Shown: positions 30,183-39,155 of the stretch, in pieces
How the letters are laid out: each line of letters begins with the position of its first letter
Position numbering within the stretch: the first letter of the stretch is position 1
Assembly: GCA_964604675.1 (NCBI GenBank)
Contig: CAZSAT010000004.1
Location: forward strand, 1 to 64,000
From: CAZSAT01 sp964604675
Lineage (GTDB): Bacteria > Myxococcota_A > UBA796 > CAJQPC01
DNA: 64,000 nt
Reading direction: 5' to 3'
Translations under genes and position numbers: made by a program
The notes under the pieces: generated by a model
What the model was told of the DNA's origin: nothing
Seen by the model: the letters and a program-made list of their open reading frames with translations, nothing else
The model's database searches: none

Positions 30183-32923
30183 GGCTCTACTCCAAGTACG
30201 TGGATCTCGGCGAGTCCCCCGCCGTGTCCATGCCAGCCGAGCACGTCGAAGCGGACGTGGCTCGCCGGCACCGGTGCCTCGACCGCGTCGAAGGTCCAGC
30301 GCTGCTGGTCGTCCAGCACGCCTGCGCCGTCGAGCAAGAGCGTCTCTTCGCCATCAAACGCGCCGGTGGTGGACGCCCAGACGGCGTAGTCGGCGGTTGC
30401 CCGTGGGGTGCTCGGGTTCCCGTTCGTGTTGGACCACCGAACCTCGGTCACGCCGACGAGGCCGTCCAGCTCGAGGGTCAGGCTGGCGGTGCCGGCATCC
30501 GGCGCGTGCCAGCTGGTGAGCGCGATCTCCAGCGCCAGGCCATCGAGCGCCAGGTCGGGCGAGGTCGGCTCGAGTGTGGCGCTGGCCGTGGCGGCCACGG
30601 CCGTGTTCGTGAGGGTGTCGCACGGGTCGGCGTCAGCGACCTGTGCGGCCAGGGCGTCGTCGTCCTCGGCATCCTCGTAGACCACGAGCTGGTCGATCAA
30701 GCCGTACCAGGGGAGGTCGGGGTTGGCCGCCACGTCCAGGGGGCTGTCGACGACCGCCAGGGCGACCTCGGTGCTGTCGTGCACGATCCCGTCGACCGCG
30801 ATCGCCAGCTCCACGCCATCGTACCGGCAGGCCAGGTGCATCCAACGTCCCCGCGGGCTCGTGGGACCGACGACCACGACCGACGTGCCGCTCTCGGTGT
30901 AGCCGGTGCAGGCCGGACGGTAGGCGGCGAAGCCCATGCCGAAGCGTCCGGCCTGACCGAGCACTTCCGCGGCCGGGCTCGCGTCGGTCTGCAGGACCCA
31001 CGCCGAGGCGGTGAACTGGTCCGGGACCAGGTCATCGGCCCGGAGACCGGGACCGCCCTCGTGCAGCGCGGCGTTCCCGAAGCGACCGAGGGTGCGACCC
31101 CCGAGCTCGTCGGTGAGTGCCTGTTGGGAGCTGCTGGTGTCGACGGCTTCGCCGGGCGCGACCTCGTCGAACCGGAGCACCAGGGACGCGTCGGGGTAGC
31201 AACGCGGTGCCTCGCTCACCGTGGCTCCGGTCAGCACGCGGCTGTGCCCGGCCACGTCCTCGGCCTCCACCTGGAGGCTCGTGCCCGCCGAGTCTACGGC
31301 GACCCATGCGATCCACTCGGAGAAGCCAGGGCTCGTGGCGAGGGCGTCGACGCCGTTGACGCTGACCCAGGCCACGTCGCTCGCGTCGCTGGTGGTGCCC
31401 GTGACGGCGACCCAGCCTGCGCTGGTCTCGGTGTCGGTCGTCGGCGAGGTCACGCTGAGGGTCGGAGCGGACGCGTCCACGTCGCCCGTGCAGGGCTGTG
31501 CCGCGCTGCTGGCTGTCTCGACGATCTCTTCGTCGGTGAGCGCGCGGGCCCAGACCATCACCTCGTCGATGGCCCCGGTCAGCCCGGTGTCGTAACGGCT
31601 CCCGAGCTGCAGTGTGGTGGTGCCCTCGAGGCCAGCGGCGCCGGAGAAGAGCCGTTCACCATCCTGGTAGACCGACGCTTCGGCGCCGTCCCATCGCAGG
31701 GCGTAGGCAGACCAGCTCCCGTCTCCGAGCGAAGCGTCGGCGCTCAACTCCTCCAGGCGCAGCTCCTCCTCGGAGCGGACGAGCTCCCAGGCGTCACCTG
31801 CGAGCACGATGTGCTCCCGCGTGTCGGGGTCGGTCCGCATCCACCAGGCCACGGTCCACGACGCGCCCAGGTCCGGCGACCAGCGGAGCGCTCCGCCACC
31901 GCTGGTGTCCAGCCCGCCGAAGAAGCGTCCGCCCGCCCACGTCCCCCCTGTGGCTTCTCCGACGGTGGCGTCGTCGAGGTGATCGACGATCAGGGCCTGT
32001 TCGCACAGTGTCGGAGGAGCGTCCACGGCACGGAAGCTGGTCTCACAGCTCTCGCTCGCGGTCTCGCCGTCGCTCACCTGCAGCTTGAAGCGGTAGGTAC
32101 CTTCGACGTCTGGAACCAGCGCGGCCACCGGCTCGGAAGCGTCCTCGAGGTAGGCGCGGCTGCCGTTCGGGCGCTCGGCGAGGGCCCACGCGTAGCCGAG
32201 GGGCGCGCCCTCGGGGTCCACGCTGCCCGTCCCGTCGAGGGCCGCCGACACGCCCACCTCGACGTCGTCCTCGGGCGCCGAACACCGGGCCACGGGCGGA
32301 TCGTTCTCGTCCGGGCTGTCCACGGAGACGACCACGTCGGCGCGTTGGGACCAGCTCGTCCCGTCGGTCGCGCGCACGCCGAGCACGTACACGCCTCCGA
32401 CGTCGGGCACGAAGCTGGCCTCGGTGTCGCCGCCCTCGATCGTGGCCTCGGTCGCCGCCGGGGCGGCCTGGACCGACCACTCCCAGCTCAGGGCCTCCCC
32501 CTCGGGGTCGCGGCCGCTCGCGGTGAGCGCGACCAGCGCCCGAGGCACCACGTCGGTGGCGCTGGCCGTGAGCTCGACGGTGGGCGCGGCGTTGCCCGAG
32601 CCGACCGTGATGTTCGCGAGGTCCAGCGCCGACACCTCGCCCTGGTCGTCGGTCACCTGCAGGGCGACCACGTACACGCCAGCGAGATCTGGCGTCAGGG
32701 TGAGCCCGGCGCCCTCGGCGTCGGTCAGCGAGGTGGTGGATCCGCGAGGCGCCAGCACGAGCCGCCAGGACCAGCTCTCGACCGTCCCGTCCAGGTCGTG
32801 GCTGTTGGTGCCGTCGAGCGAGACCGGCTCGCCGAGCAGGACCTGTTGGTCGGCGCCTGCGTCGGCCACCGGGGCAAAGGTCGCGGTGGAGGTGCAGCTC
32901 GAGAGGACGAAGAGCAGGGTCAC
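30179..32923 (-). CDS. large lipoprotein with three PKD, two LamG-type and one discoidin-like domains
   Basis: A 914-residue protein, GTG start. MTLLFVLSSC gives a short lipobox signal (Cys10). Three PKD-like domains follow ('PVADAGADQQVLLGEPVSLDGTNSHDLDG' and two similar), then a LamG domain ('TVAWWMRTDPDTREHIVLAG', 'GAIDEVMVWARALTDEEI'). Next come an Ig-like segment, a second LamG domain ('ASAWVLQTDASPAAEVLG', 'LIDQLVVYEDAEDDD'), and a C-terminal F5/8-type-C-like domain ('GVTEVRWSNTNGNPSTPRATADYAVWAS'). This is a carbohydrate- or protein-binding surface protein. It is coupled to the downstream barrel-like gene by overlap. Confidence 0.8.
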   Translation of the reverse strand: MTLLFVLSSCTSTATFAPVADAGADQQVLLGEPVSLDGTNSHDLDGTVESWSWRLVLAPRGSTTSLTDAEGAGLTLTPDLAGVYVVALQVTDDQGEVSALDLANITVGSGNAAPTVELTASATDVVPRALVALTASGRDPEGEALSWEWSVQAAPAATEATIEGGDTEASFVPDVGGVYVLGVRATDGTSWSQRADVVVSVDSPDENDPPVARCSAPEDDVEVGVSAALDGTGSVDPEGAPLGYAWALAERPNGSRAYLEDASEPVAALVPDVEGTYRFKLQVSDGETASESCETSFRAVDAPPTLCEQALIVDHLDDATVGEATGGTWAGGRFFGGLDTSGGGALRWSPDLGASWTVAWWMRTDPDTREHIVLAGDAWELVRSEEELRLEELSADASLGDGSWSAYALRWDGAEASVYQDGERLFSGAAGLEGTTTLQLGSRYDTGLTGAIDEVMVWARALTDEEIVETASSAAQPCTGDVDASAPTLSVTSPTTDTETSAGWVAVTGTTSDASDVAWVSVNGVDALATSPGFSEWIAWVAVDSAGTSLQVEAEDVAGHSRVLTGATVSEAPRCYPDASLVLRFDEVAPGEAVDTSSSQQALTDELGGRTLGRFGNAALHEGGPGLRADDLVPDQFTASAWVLQTDASPAAEVLGQAGRFGMGFAAYRPACTGYTESGTSVVVVGPTSPRGRWMHLACRYDGVELAIAVDGIVHDSTEVALAVVDSPLDVAANPDLPWYGLIDQLVVYEDAEDDDALAAQVADADPCDTLTNTAVAATASATLEPTSPDLALDGLALEIALTSWHAPDAGTASLTLELDGLVGVTEVRWSNTNGNPSTPRATADYAVWASTTGAFDGEETLLLDGAGVLDDQQRWTFDAVEAPVPASHVRFDVLGWHGHGGGLAEIHVLGVEP

Positions 32924-32965
32924 CCCCCGCTCAACGGCTCACTCCGTCTGCTCGTTGAGGGGCGC

Positions 32966-34426
32966 TCAGCGCTCGACGCTGGCCTGGGCGACGAGCTCGT
33001 TGCGGTAGTCCACGGCGAACTCCTGGCGCTTCTGCCACGTCACGATCGTGCGCAGCTCTCCGGCCTGGTCGGCGTAGGCGTCCATGTCGGCGTCGTCGCG
33101 GCCCGTGACCTGCGCCACCATCCAGGCGTCGGCGGAGGTGAACACCTGGTCGAGCACCTGGCCGGCGACCGCGCTCTCGGCCGCTGCGAGGATCTCGTCT
33201 CCGGCGGGCAGGCCAGGCACGGTGCCGGAGGACAGCGCCACGCCGGGGCTGTCCTGGACCGCGATGCCCTGAGCGTCGAGCACCGAGATGGGCGCGAAGC
33301 CGGCAGCCTTCCACTCCGCGAGCAACTCCTCGGCGTAGGCCGCTGCCAGCGCGGGCGCCCGGTCGGCCTGGATCGCCTCGGTCGCCAACTCGACGATCGC
33401 GTCGTCGAAGGAGGTCACCACGGATTCCGTGCGCGCCAGCACCTGGACGACCTGGAAGCCCCGGCTGGTCTCGATCACCTCGGTGATCTGGCCGGCCTCG
33501 GTCTCGAAGACCTTCTCCGCGATGGCGGGGTCGAGCTTGCCCTCCTCCTGCGTACCGATGTCGCCGCCCTTCCGGGCGGACAGATCCTCCGACCACTTCT
33601 GGGCGAGCTCGGCGAAGTCCGCGCCCTCCAGGGCGAGCTGCCGGATGTCGCCCGCCTTCTTCATCACGCCTTCTTCGGACACGCCCTCGATGTCATTGCG
33701 GAGCAGGATCGTGCGCATCGTCGCCGTTCGAGGCGCCGTGAAGCGCTTCTCGAGCTGGTCGTCGTAGCTCTGCTTCAGGGCCTCTGCGTGCTCGGCCTGC
33801 CAGGCGGCGAGCTCCTCGGGTGTGGGCACGGTGTCGTCGAGCAGGTCGCTGTTCCGGAACCGAGCCCAGCGCAGGTCGACCCGGGTGTTGAGGTCGACGT
33901 AGTAGTCCTCGATCTCGCCGGGGGGCACGTGCACGGCCATGGCGGCCAGGCCCAGGAGGCGCCGCAGGGTCAGGCTGCGCCGCAGCTGTTCCTGGAACTG
34001 GCCCTTGGTGAGCCCCATGCGGGCCAGGTGGCGCTCGTACTGCTCGAAGGAGAAGCTGCCTCGATCATCCCGGAACACGTCGATCTGGCGGATCTCCCAC
34101 GCGATCTCGTCGTCGGAGACCTGGATGCCGAGGCGATCCGCTTCCTGCAGCAGGGTGAGCTCCTCGATCATGCCGTTGAGCACCTGCTCTCGGAGCTGCG
34201 CCTGTTCGGCGTCGGACATCGTGCGCGACTGGCTGGCCGAGGCCTGCCGTAGCCGTCGGGTGAACTCGGTGTCGGTGATGCGTTCACCGTTGACCGTGGC
34301 CACGACCGTGGACGTGTCGCCCGAGCCGCCGATGCCCCAGAAGACGAACGTGATCACGATCGCGATCAGCACGAACTTCATCAGGCTGGAGTCCGTGCCA
34401 CCACGGATCTGTTCCATCACGCCCAT
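32966..34426 (-). CDS. PpiD-like membrane-anchored SurA/parvulin-type chaperone
   Basis: A 486-residue protein. A short cytoplasmic start and one membrane helix (FVLIAIVITFVFWGIGG) are followed by the SurA_N_3 motif VVATVNGERITDTEF and a long helical chaperone domain. A parvulin-like region ('TAPRTATMRTILLRNDIEGVSEEG', 'FAELAQKWSEDLSARKGGDIGTQEEGKLDPAI') comes next, then a second helical part. This is the PpiD layout, though PpiD is about 620 residues. It would help fold periplasmic and outer-membrane proteins leaving the Sec channel. ATG 34426 is chosen over GTG 34438 and ATG 34417; ribosome-binding support is weak for all. Confidence 0.82.
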   Translation of the reverse strand: MGVMEQIRGGTDSSLMKFVLIAIVITFVFWGIGGSGDTSTVVATVNGERITDTEFTRRLRQASASQSRTMSDAEQAQLREQVLNGMIEELTLLQEADRLGIQVSDDEIAWEIRQIDVFRDDRGSFSFEQYERHLARMGLTKGQFQEQLRRSLTLRRLLGLAAMAVHVPPGEIEDYYVDLNTRVDLRWARFRNSDLLDDTVPTPEELAAWQAEHAEALKQSYDDQLEKRFTAPRTATMRTILLRNDIEGVSEEGVMKKAGDIRQLALEGADFAELAQKWSEDLSARKGGDIGTQEEGKLDPAIAEKVFETEAGQITEVIETSRGFQVVQVLARTESVVTSFDDAIVELATEAIQADRAPALAAAYAEELLAEWKAAGFAPISVLDAQGIAVQDSPGVALSSGTVPGLPAGDEILAAAESAVAGQVLDQVFTSADAWMVAQVTGRDDADMDAYADQAGELRTIVTWQKRQEFAVDYRNELVAQASVER

Positions 34427-34468
34427 GTCTTCTCTCACCAGTCCTGGATCGACGCCCCGCGTAACGTG

Positions 34469-35284
34469 CTACCAGCGCGGCGTGGTGGTGTCGCCGCCGA
34501 CCTTCTGCTTGTTGCGCTCGTAGCGCTTCTTCGCCTGGTCCATCCAATCGTTGAGGTTGGCCTGGCGTTGTTCGCTCGACGGGTGGGTCGACAGGAACGT
34601 GGGCACGCTCGACTCGCTGGCGTCGGCCATGCGTGTCCACACCCCGAGCGACTGCTCCGGCGGGTAACCGGCACCGGCCATCGTCAGGAGTCCGATGACG
34701 TCGGCTTCCTTCTCGTGGGTGCGGGAGAAGGGCAGGAGCACCCCCACCCGGGTGCCCACGCCGAGCGCTGCCAGCAGGATGGCCTGTTGCTCCCCCGACA
34801 GCTCGGTCTTTCGGTCGAGGTAGAGCCAGAGTCCGGCCAGGCCGCCCAGGGCGGCGGCCTGCTGCGAGAGCCGCTCGGCGCCGTGGTGGGCGAGCGCATG
34901 GCCGACCTCGTGGCCGAGCACGAACGACAACCCGGCCTCGTGCTCCACGACGGGTAGGAGGCCGCTGTAGACAGCGACCTTGCCGCCCGGGAGGCACCAG
35001 GCGTTGATGGTGTCGTCGTCGTCGATCAGCTTGAACTCCCAGTCGTAGTCCTCGCCCGACGCCGTGGCGATGGCCTGGCCGACCTGCTTGACGGTCCTGG
35101 TGTCGTCGGTGCCCTTCTCGAGGGTCTCGCCGTCGAGGGAGGAGACGTACGACATCTTCCCGATGCCGACCATCAGGTCGTCGGGGAGCAGGTTGAACTG
35201 GCGGCGGCCGGTGTAGGGCACCTTCGAGCAGGCCGCGACGCCGAGCGCGAGGGCGGCCCAGGCAACCGGACGGGGGATGCGCAT
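34469..35284 (-). CDS. M48-family metalloprotease lipoprotein
   Basis: A 271-residue protein with a normal lipoprotein signal (LGVAAC, Cys19). The zinc site is HEVGH at residues 125-129, with E193 in THEKEAD as third ligand. 'DDTINAWCLPGGKVAVYSGLL' is the M48 substrate-groove strand. It resembles LoiP/YcaL-type outer-membrane lipoprotein proteases that degrade misfolded envelope proteins. Start 35284 has GGAG 6 nt upstream. It is divergent from mreB. Confidence 0.9.
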   Translation of the reverse strand: MRIPRPVAWAALALGVAACSKVPYTGRRQFNLLPDDLMVGIGKMSYVSSLDGETLEKGTDDTRTVKQVGQAIATASGEDYDWEFKLIDDDDTINAWCLPGGKVAVYSGLLPVVEHEAGLSFVLGHEVGHALAHHGAERLSQQAAALGGLAGLWLYLDRKTELSGEQQAILLAALGVGTRVGVLLPFSRTHEKEADVIGLLTMAGAGYPPEQSLGVWTRMADASESSVPTFLSTHPSSEQRQANLNDWMDQAKKRYERNKQKVGGDTTTPRW

Positions 35285-35336
35285 GGGGGGCTCCGACTCC
35301 GAGGGGCGGGGAACGTATCCCGCGTTAGCGGACTGC

Positions 35337-36368
35337 ATGGTCGGCAAGATGCTCACGGGCATGCTGGGTGCCCTCTCCCACGATCTCGCAGTGGATCTCG
35401 GCAGCGCCAACACGCGGCTGGCGGTTCCACGCCGCGGTGTCGTGTGCAAGGAGCCGAGCGTGGTCGCCCTGCGCTACCGAGGCGACGAGCGCTCGCTCGT
35501 GGCCGTCGGTGAGCCGGCACACGACATGGTCGGTCGCACGCCCCGCGACATGGACGCCATCTACCCCATGCGCGCGGGCGTGATCACCGACTTCGAGTTG
35601 GCCGAGGCCCTGCTGCGGAGGTTGATGCGTCTCGCCACCGGTGCCTACCCAGTGGTGAGCCCCCGGGTGGTCCTCTGTGTGCCGTACACGATGTCCGACG
35701 TCGAGCAGCGCGCCCTCCGGGAGGCGGCCGAGGCGGCTGGCGCGCGGCAGGTCCACCTGCTCGACGGCACCCTCGCCGCCGCGCTGGGCGCTGGCCTGCC
35801 GGTCATGCGCCCCCGCGGTTCGATGGTCGTCGACCTCGGCGCGGGCACCACGCGCGTGGCTGTGCTGTCCATGGGTCGTGTGGTCCATGCGCGCACCGTG
35901 GAGCAGGGCGGCGACGCTCTCGATCGGCTGGTCGCACGGGCGGTCGCGGAAGAGCTCGGAGTGAGGGTCGGGCCCGTGAGCGCCGAGCAGCTGAAGCGCG
36001 AGCTCGGTGCGGCCATCACACCGCGCCGCGACGCCGACCGTCAGCTGGCGGTGCGGGGGCGCTGCGTCGACACCGGCCTGCCGCGGGCGGCCACGGTGCC
36101 GGCAGCGCTGGTCCGTCAGGCGCTCGCACCCCAGCTCGCGGGCATCGTGGCCGCGCTGCGCGCCGCGCTCGAACACACCCCCACCGAGCTCGCGGCCGAC
36201 ATCGCGGATCGAGGTGTGGTGCTGACCGGGGGAGCTGCCCGTCTGTCCGGGCTCGACGCCTGGTTGCGGCGCGAGACGGGGCTGGCGGTGGTCACGGCCG
36301 ATGCCCCCAGCGACGTGGCCGTGCTGGGTGCGTGTGGTGCGCTGGCCGAGCCCGAGCTGCTGAGCTGA
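35337..36368 (+). CDS. MreB/actin-like rod-shape protein
   Basis: A 343-residue protein, the normal MreB length. It shows the actin-fold blocks: phosphate 1 'DLAVDLGSANTRLAV', 'VVLCVPYTMSDVEQRALREAAEAAGA', phosphate 2 'SMVVDLGAGTTRVAVLSMG' and 'GVVLTGGAARLSGLDAWL'. Usual MreB has DLGTANT where this has DLGSANT, and its N-terminal membrane helix appears as MLTGMLGALSH. In-frame ATGs at 35337, 35349 and 35361 are possible starts; none has a clear ribosome-binding site. No mreC or mreD follows. It may be a second MreB paralog, because motility-related MreB copies are known in Myxococcota. Confidence 0.83.
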   Translation: MVGKMLTGMLGALSHDLAVDLGSANTRLAVPRRGVVCKEPSVVALRYRGDERSLVAVGEPAHDMVGRTPRDMDAIYPMRAGVITDFELAEALLRRLMRLATGAYPVVSPRVVLCVPYTMSDVEQRALREAAEAAGARQVHLLDGTLAAALGAGLPVMRPRGSMVVDLGAGTTRVAVLSMGRVVHARTVEQGGDALDRLVARAVAEELGVRVGPVSAEQLKRELGAAITPRRDADRQLAVRGRCVDTGLPRAATVPAALVRQALAPQLAGIVAALRAALEHTPTELAADIADRGVVLTGGAARLSGLDAWLRRETGLAVVTADAPSDVAVLGACGALAEPELLS

Positions 36369-36382
36369 GCACGGCCGGAGGG

Positions 36383-36709
36383 CTACAGAGCGCCTTCGAG
36401 GAGCGCCTGGATCTTGGCCTTGGGATGGGCGCCCACGAGCTGCCCGACCACCTGGCCGTCCTTGAAGACCAGCAGCGTGGGGATGCTGCGCACGTGGTAC
36501 TTCATCGGCGTGCCGGGGTTCTTGTCGATGTCCATCTTGGCGACCTTGGCGCGGCCGTCGAACTCGCCGGCGAGGCCTTCGACCACCGGCGCAATCGCCT
36601 TGCACGGCCCGCACCAGACGGCCCAGAAGTCCACGAGCACGGGCACGCTGCTTCCCAGCACCTCGTCCTTGAAGTTCTGGTCGGTGGCGTTGATCACGTT
36701 GTCGGCCAT
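36383..36709 (-). CDS. trxA: thioredoxin
   Basis: A 108-residue protein with the canonical active site WCGPC at residues 32-36 and the thioredoxin fold ('VLVDFWAVWCGPCKAIAPVVEGLA', 'YHVRSIPTLLVFKDGQVVGQLVGA'), including the cis-Pro in SIPT. It is a general cytoplasmic disulfide reductant. AAGGAG lies about 8 nt upstream of ATG 36709. It is convergent with mreB (14 bp between stops) and divergent from the J-domain gene. Confidence 0.97.
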   Translation of the reverse strand: MADNVINATDQNFKDEVLGSSVPVLVDFWAVWCGPCKAIAPVVEGLAGEFDGRAKVAKMDIDKNPGTPMKYHVRSIPTLLVFKDGQVVGQLVGAHPKAKIQALLEGAL

Positions 36710-36779
36710 CTGGCTCTCCTTGGGCGGTGGGTCTTCCTAAGCACAGCCGATGCCGCAAGCAAGGTAAGGTTGTGCTGAC

Positions 36780-38342
36780 ATGAAGGCGCCGAAGCCCACC
36801 CGTGCCCTGTTCGACGCGTACGCCGCGCGTCTGTCGGGCACACTGCACCTGCGCTCTGACGATCTCGACGCCGAGATCGTCGTGGCGGAGGGCCGGGTGG
36901 TCCACGCGTCGGGCCTCGGCAGCCTGATGGGCGACCTCGACCTTCCCGACACCGTGCCCTTCTGCGGTCGGCTGATGGACGACATCGCGCTCGCCGCCCG
37001 GCACGGAGCCCGCGCCGACGAAGCGATGGAGGCCGCGGCGATCCAGATCGGTCGGCACCTGGTGCGGCTCTCCTCCCAGAAGGAGCTGGAGGCCAGCTTC
37101 GTCGAGCACCAGCCCCCAGCGGGCGCCTGGCCGGTCCCCCTGGCGGTGCCGCAGCTGTTGTTCGCGGGCCTGGAAGCCGAGCGCAGCGCCCTGCAGGTGC
37201 GACAGCTCATCGAGCCGCTCTTCGACTACCGGGTCTCCTCGGTGTTCCCGGGCGCCTGGACGGGCCAGGACCTCGGCTCCGTCGAGGCCCGCGTCCTCCG
37301 CGCTTCCAAGAAGCTCCCGTCCCTCCGCGAGCTCGTCACGGTCGTGAGCCACGGCACCTCGGAGCGCTACGACCGCGCGCTCGTCAGCGTGGAGTTCCTC
37401 TTGCGGGTCGGCGTGCTCGTGCTCAGCGCCCCGCCGAAGGTCGCCGACGAGGAAGACGTCGAGGATCCCGCCACCGAGGACATGGAGCTCCCAGAGGATG
37501 TCGAGGCGGAGGTCGCGAAGCTGGTCAAGAGGCGCAAGCGCTTCGAGCACCAGTCTCCACTCCACACGCTCGGCATCGATCCGGTGAAGGTCACCGGTGT
37601 GATCACGCCGGAGCAGGTGGCGGAAGGCTTCCGCAAGGTGGGCAGGAAGTACCACCCGGACTCCTTCGTGGGGCGTCCTGCGGCGCTCCAGTCGGCCGCC
37701 GGCGAGACCTTTGCGGCGCTCCGGGCGGCCTATGCGCACATGCGCGACCCGCGAGCGGTCGAGGTCGAGGTCGAGCGGCTCCGCACTCAGGCGCGCGGTG
37801 AGTCCTTCGTCGACCCGCTCGCCAAGACGCGCGCGTCGGTCTTCCGTCAACAGGCCGAAAAGCTCATCGCCCACCGCGACTTCAAGGGCGCGCTCGCCAA
37901 GCTGGACACCGCTGCGAAGGACGACCCGGAGGATGGGCGGATCCAGATGTTGCGCCTCTACATGCAGGGCGTGTTGCGGGAGCTCGACCCGGTGAAGGCC
38001 GCTGAGCTCATGGTCGAGATCGAGATGGAGAAGGGGCGCCATGTCGCCGATGCCCACTACTACCGGGGCCAGCTCCTGAAGCTCGGTGCTCGCAACAAGG
38101 AGGCCATGGACGCGTTCCGGAACGCGGTGGAGATCAACGAGGAACACGCCGAGGCCCACCGTGAGATCCGTCTCTACGAGCGTCGCCAGGGCGACGCGCC
38201 GACCGAGCGCAGGGCACCGCTGAAGAAGCCGGCGGCGAAGGGCAAGAAGGGCGGAAAGGGCAAGGGTGGAAAGGAGGAGCCCAAGGGCCTCCTGAACGCG
38301 GATGTCGGCGAGATAGTGGGGAGGCTGTTCGGGAAGCGTTGA
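36780..38342 (+). CDS. DUF4388-like, J-domain and TPR protein
   Basis: A 520-residue protein. The N-terminal region ('LSGTLHLRSDDLDAEIVVAEGRVVHASGL') resembles DUF4388/PatA. A DnaJ-type J domain follows at about residues 262-335, with HPD in KYHPDSF. TPR-like helices come next ('AHYYRGQLLKLGARNKEAMDAFRNAVEINEEHAEAHREIRLYE'), then a Lys/Gly/Ala-rich stretch and a final helix. This layout is typical of Myxococcota and suggests a signalling co-chaperone that brings Hsp70 to a client. The ATG at 36780 is the first in frame. Client unknown. Confidence 0.8.
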   Translation: MKAPKPTRALFDAYAARLSGTLHLRSDDLDAEIVVAEGRVVHASGLGSLMGDLDLPDTVPFCGRLMDDIALAARHGARADEAMEAAAIQIGRHLVRLSSQKELEASFVEHQPPAGAWPVPLAVPQLLFAGLEAERSALQVRQLIEPLFDYRVSSVFPGAWTGQDLGSVEARVLRASKKLPSLRELVTVVSHGTSERYDRALVSVEFLLRVGVLVLSAPPKVADEEDVEDPATEDMELPEDVEAEVAKLVKRRKRFEHQSPLHTLGIDPVKVTGVITPEQVAEGFRKVGRKYHPDSFVGRPAALQSAAGETFAALRAAYAHMRDPRAVEVEVERLRTQARGESFVDPLAKTRASVFRQQAEKLIAHRDFKGALAKLDTAAKDDPEDGRIQMLRLYMQGVLRELDPVKAAELMVEIEMEKGRHVADAHYYRGQLLKLGARNKEAMDAFRNAVEINEEHAEAHREIRLYERRQGDAPTERRAPLKKPAAKGKKGGKGKGGKEEPKGLLNADVGEIVGRLFGKR

Positions 38343-38363
38343 GCGCTTCCCCGCTGGAACCAC

Positions 38364-39155
38364 GTGGACTCGTCCCTCCTCATCGCAGCGCTCCTGAGCT
38401 GGCTCGCTGCCGCTGGCCTGCGGTTGGCGCCGGACCGTCCGGGCCTCGCAAGGCTGGTCGTTCCCCTCGTGTCGCTCGGCGTGGCGTTGGACGCGGTGGC
38501 GCTCGCCGACCATGGCGTCCGCCTCGGTCAGCTCCCCGTCTACGATCCCGCCTCGAGCCTTCTGTTCCTCGCTCTGTTGGTGGCGTGCGGCACCTTGTAC
38601 GCACACCGCGCCACGTCGGGCCGGGGGCTCAGCCTCTTCCTGCTGCCGCTCGCCGTCGTCCTGTTGGCCGTCGCGCTGTTGCTGCCAGGGGAGTTCGAAC
38701 CGGCCAGCACCGCCGAGTGGTCGGTGCTCTTCCCGCTCCACGTGCTCGCCCTCCTCTGCGGGCTGGCGGCCTTCGGGCTCTCCTTCGGGGTGAGCGTCGT
38801 CTACCTGGTCGTCGCCCGGCGTCTGAAGCAGAAGCGCCTGGCCAGCCTGGGCCGCTTGCCCTCGCTCACGGTGCTCGACCAGCTCAACACGCGCTTCATC
38901 CTGTTCGGCTTCGCGGCCCTGACGTCGGGCATCGCCGCAGGGGGGATCTGGGCCACGTCCCTCACGGGCCCGCGGGATCTCGGTGCGACCGTCTGGTCCA
39001 CGCTGGTGGTGTGGGCCTGGTACTTCGTCGCCGTGCAGGTGCGGGTCGTGGGCGGCTGGCGCGGCCGGCTCGCCGCCGGCTTCTCGGTGGTGGGCTTCGC
39101 GGGCCTCGTGGTCGGCCTCATCGGGCTGGGTGTCGCCATGGGGTGGCACGGATGA
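38364..39155 (+). CDS. hemX: CcsA/HemX-like membrane protein
   Basis: A 263-residue protein with eight predicted membrane helices and the CcsA/HemX pattern ('FPLHVLALLCGLAAFGLSFGVSVVYLVVARRLKQKRL', 'LDQLNTRFILFGFAALTSGIAAGGIWA', 'WSTLVVWAWYFVAVQVR'). Such proteins lie before hemA in many bacteria; HemX is thought to control glutamyl-tRNA reductase amount, while CcsA moves haem for cytochrome c assembly. The stop overlaps the hemA start as ATGA. The GTG start has no strong ribosome-binding site. With a multihaem cytochrome in the window a haem-transport role is also possible. Confidence 0.8.
   Translation: MDSSLLIAALLSWLAAAGLRLAPDRPGLARLVVPLVSLGVALDAVALADHGVRLGQLPVYDPASSLLFLALLVACGTLYAHRATSGRGLSLFLLPLAVVLLAVALLLPGEFEPASTAEWSVLFPLHVLALLCGLAAFGLSFGVSVVYLVVARRLKQKRLASLGRLPSLTVLDQLNTRFILFGFAALTSGIAAGGIWATSLTGPRDLGATVWSTLVVWAWYFVAVQVRVVGGWRGRLAAGFSVVGFAGLVVGLIGLGVAMGWHG

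Noticed and set aside
29888..34252. 1454-codon plus-strand open frame
   Set aside because: It is antisense to four genes with clear domains; low-complexity Arg/Gly/Val composition typical of high-GC shadow frames.
36383..36709. Thioredoxin as a second selenoprotein or redox partner gene of the cytochrome
   Set aside because: It has a standard WCGPC site with no in-frame UGA and is 10 kb from the selenoprotein with no shared transcript.
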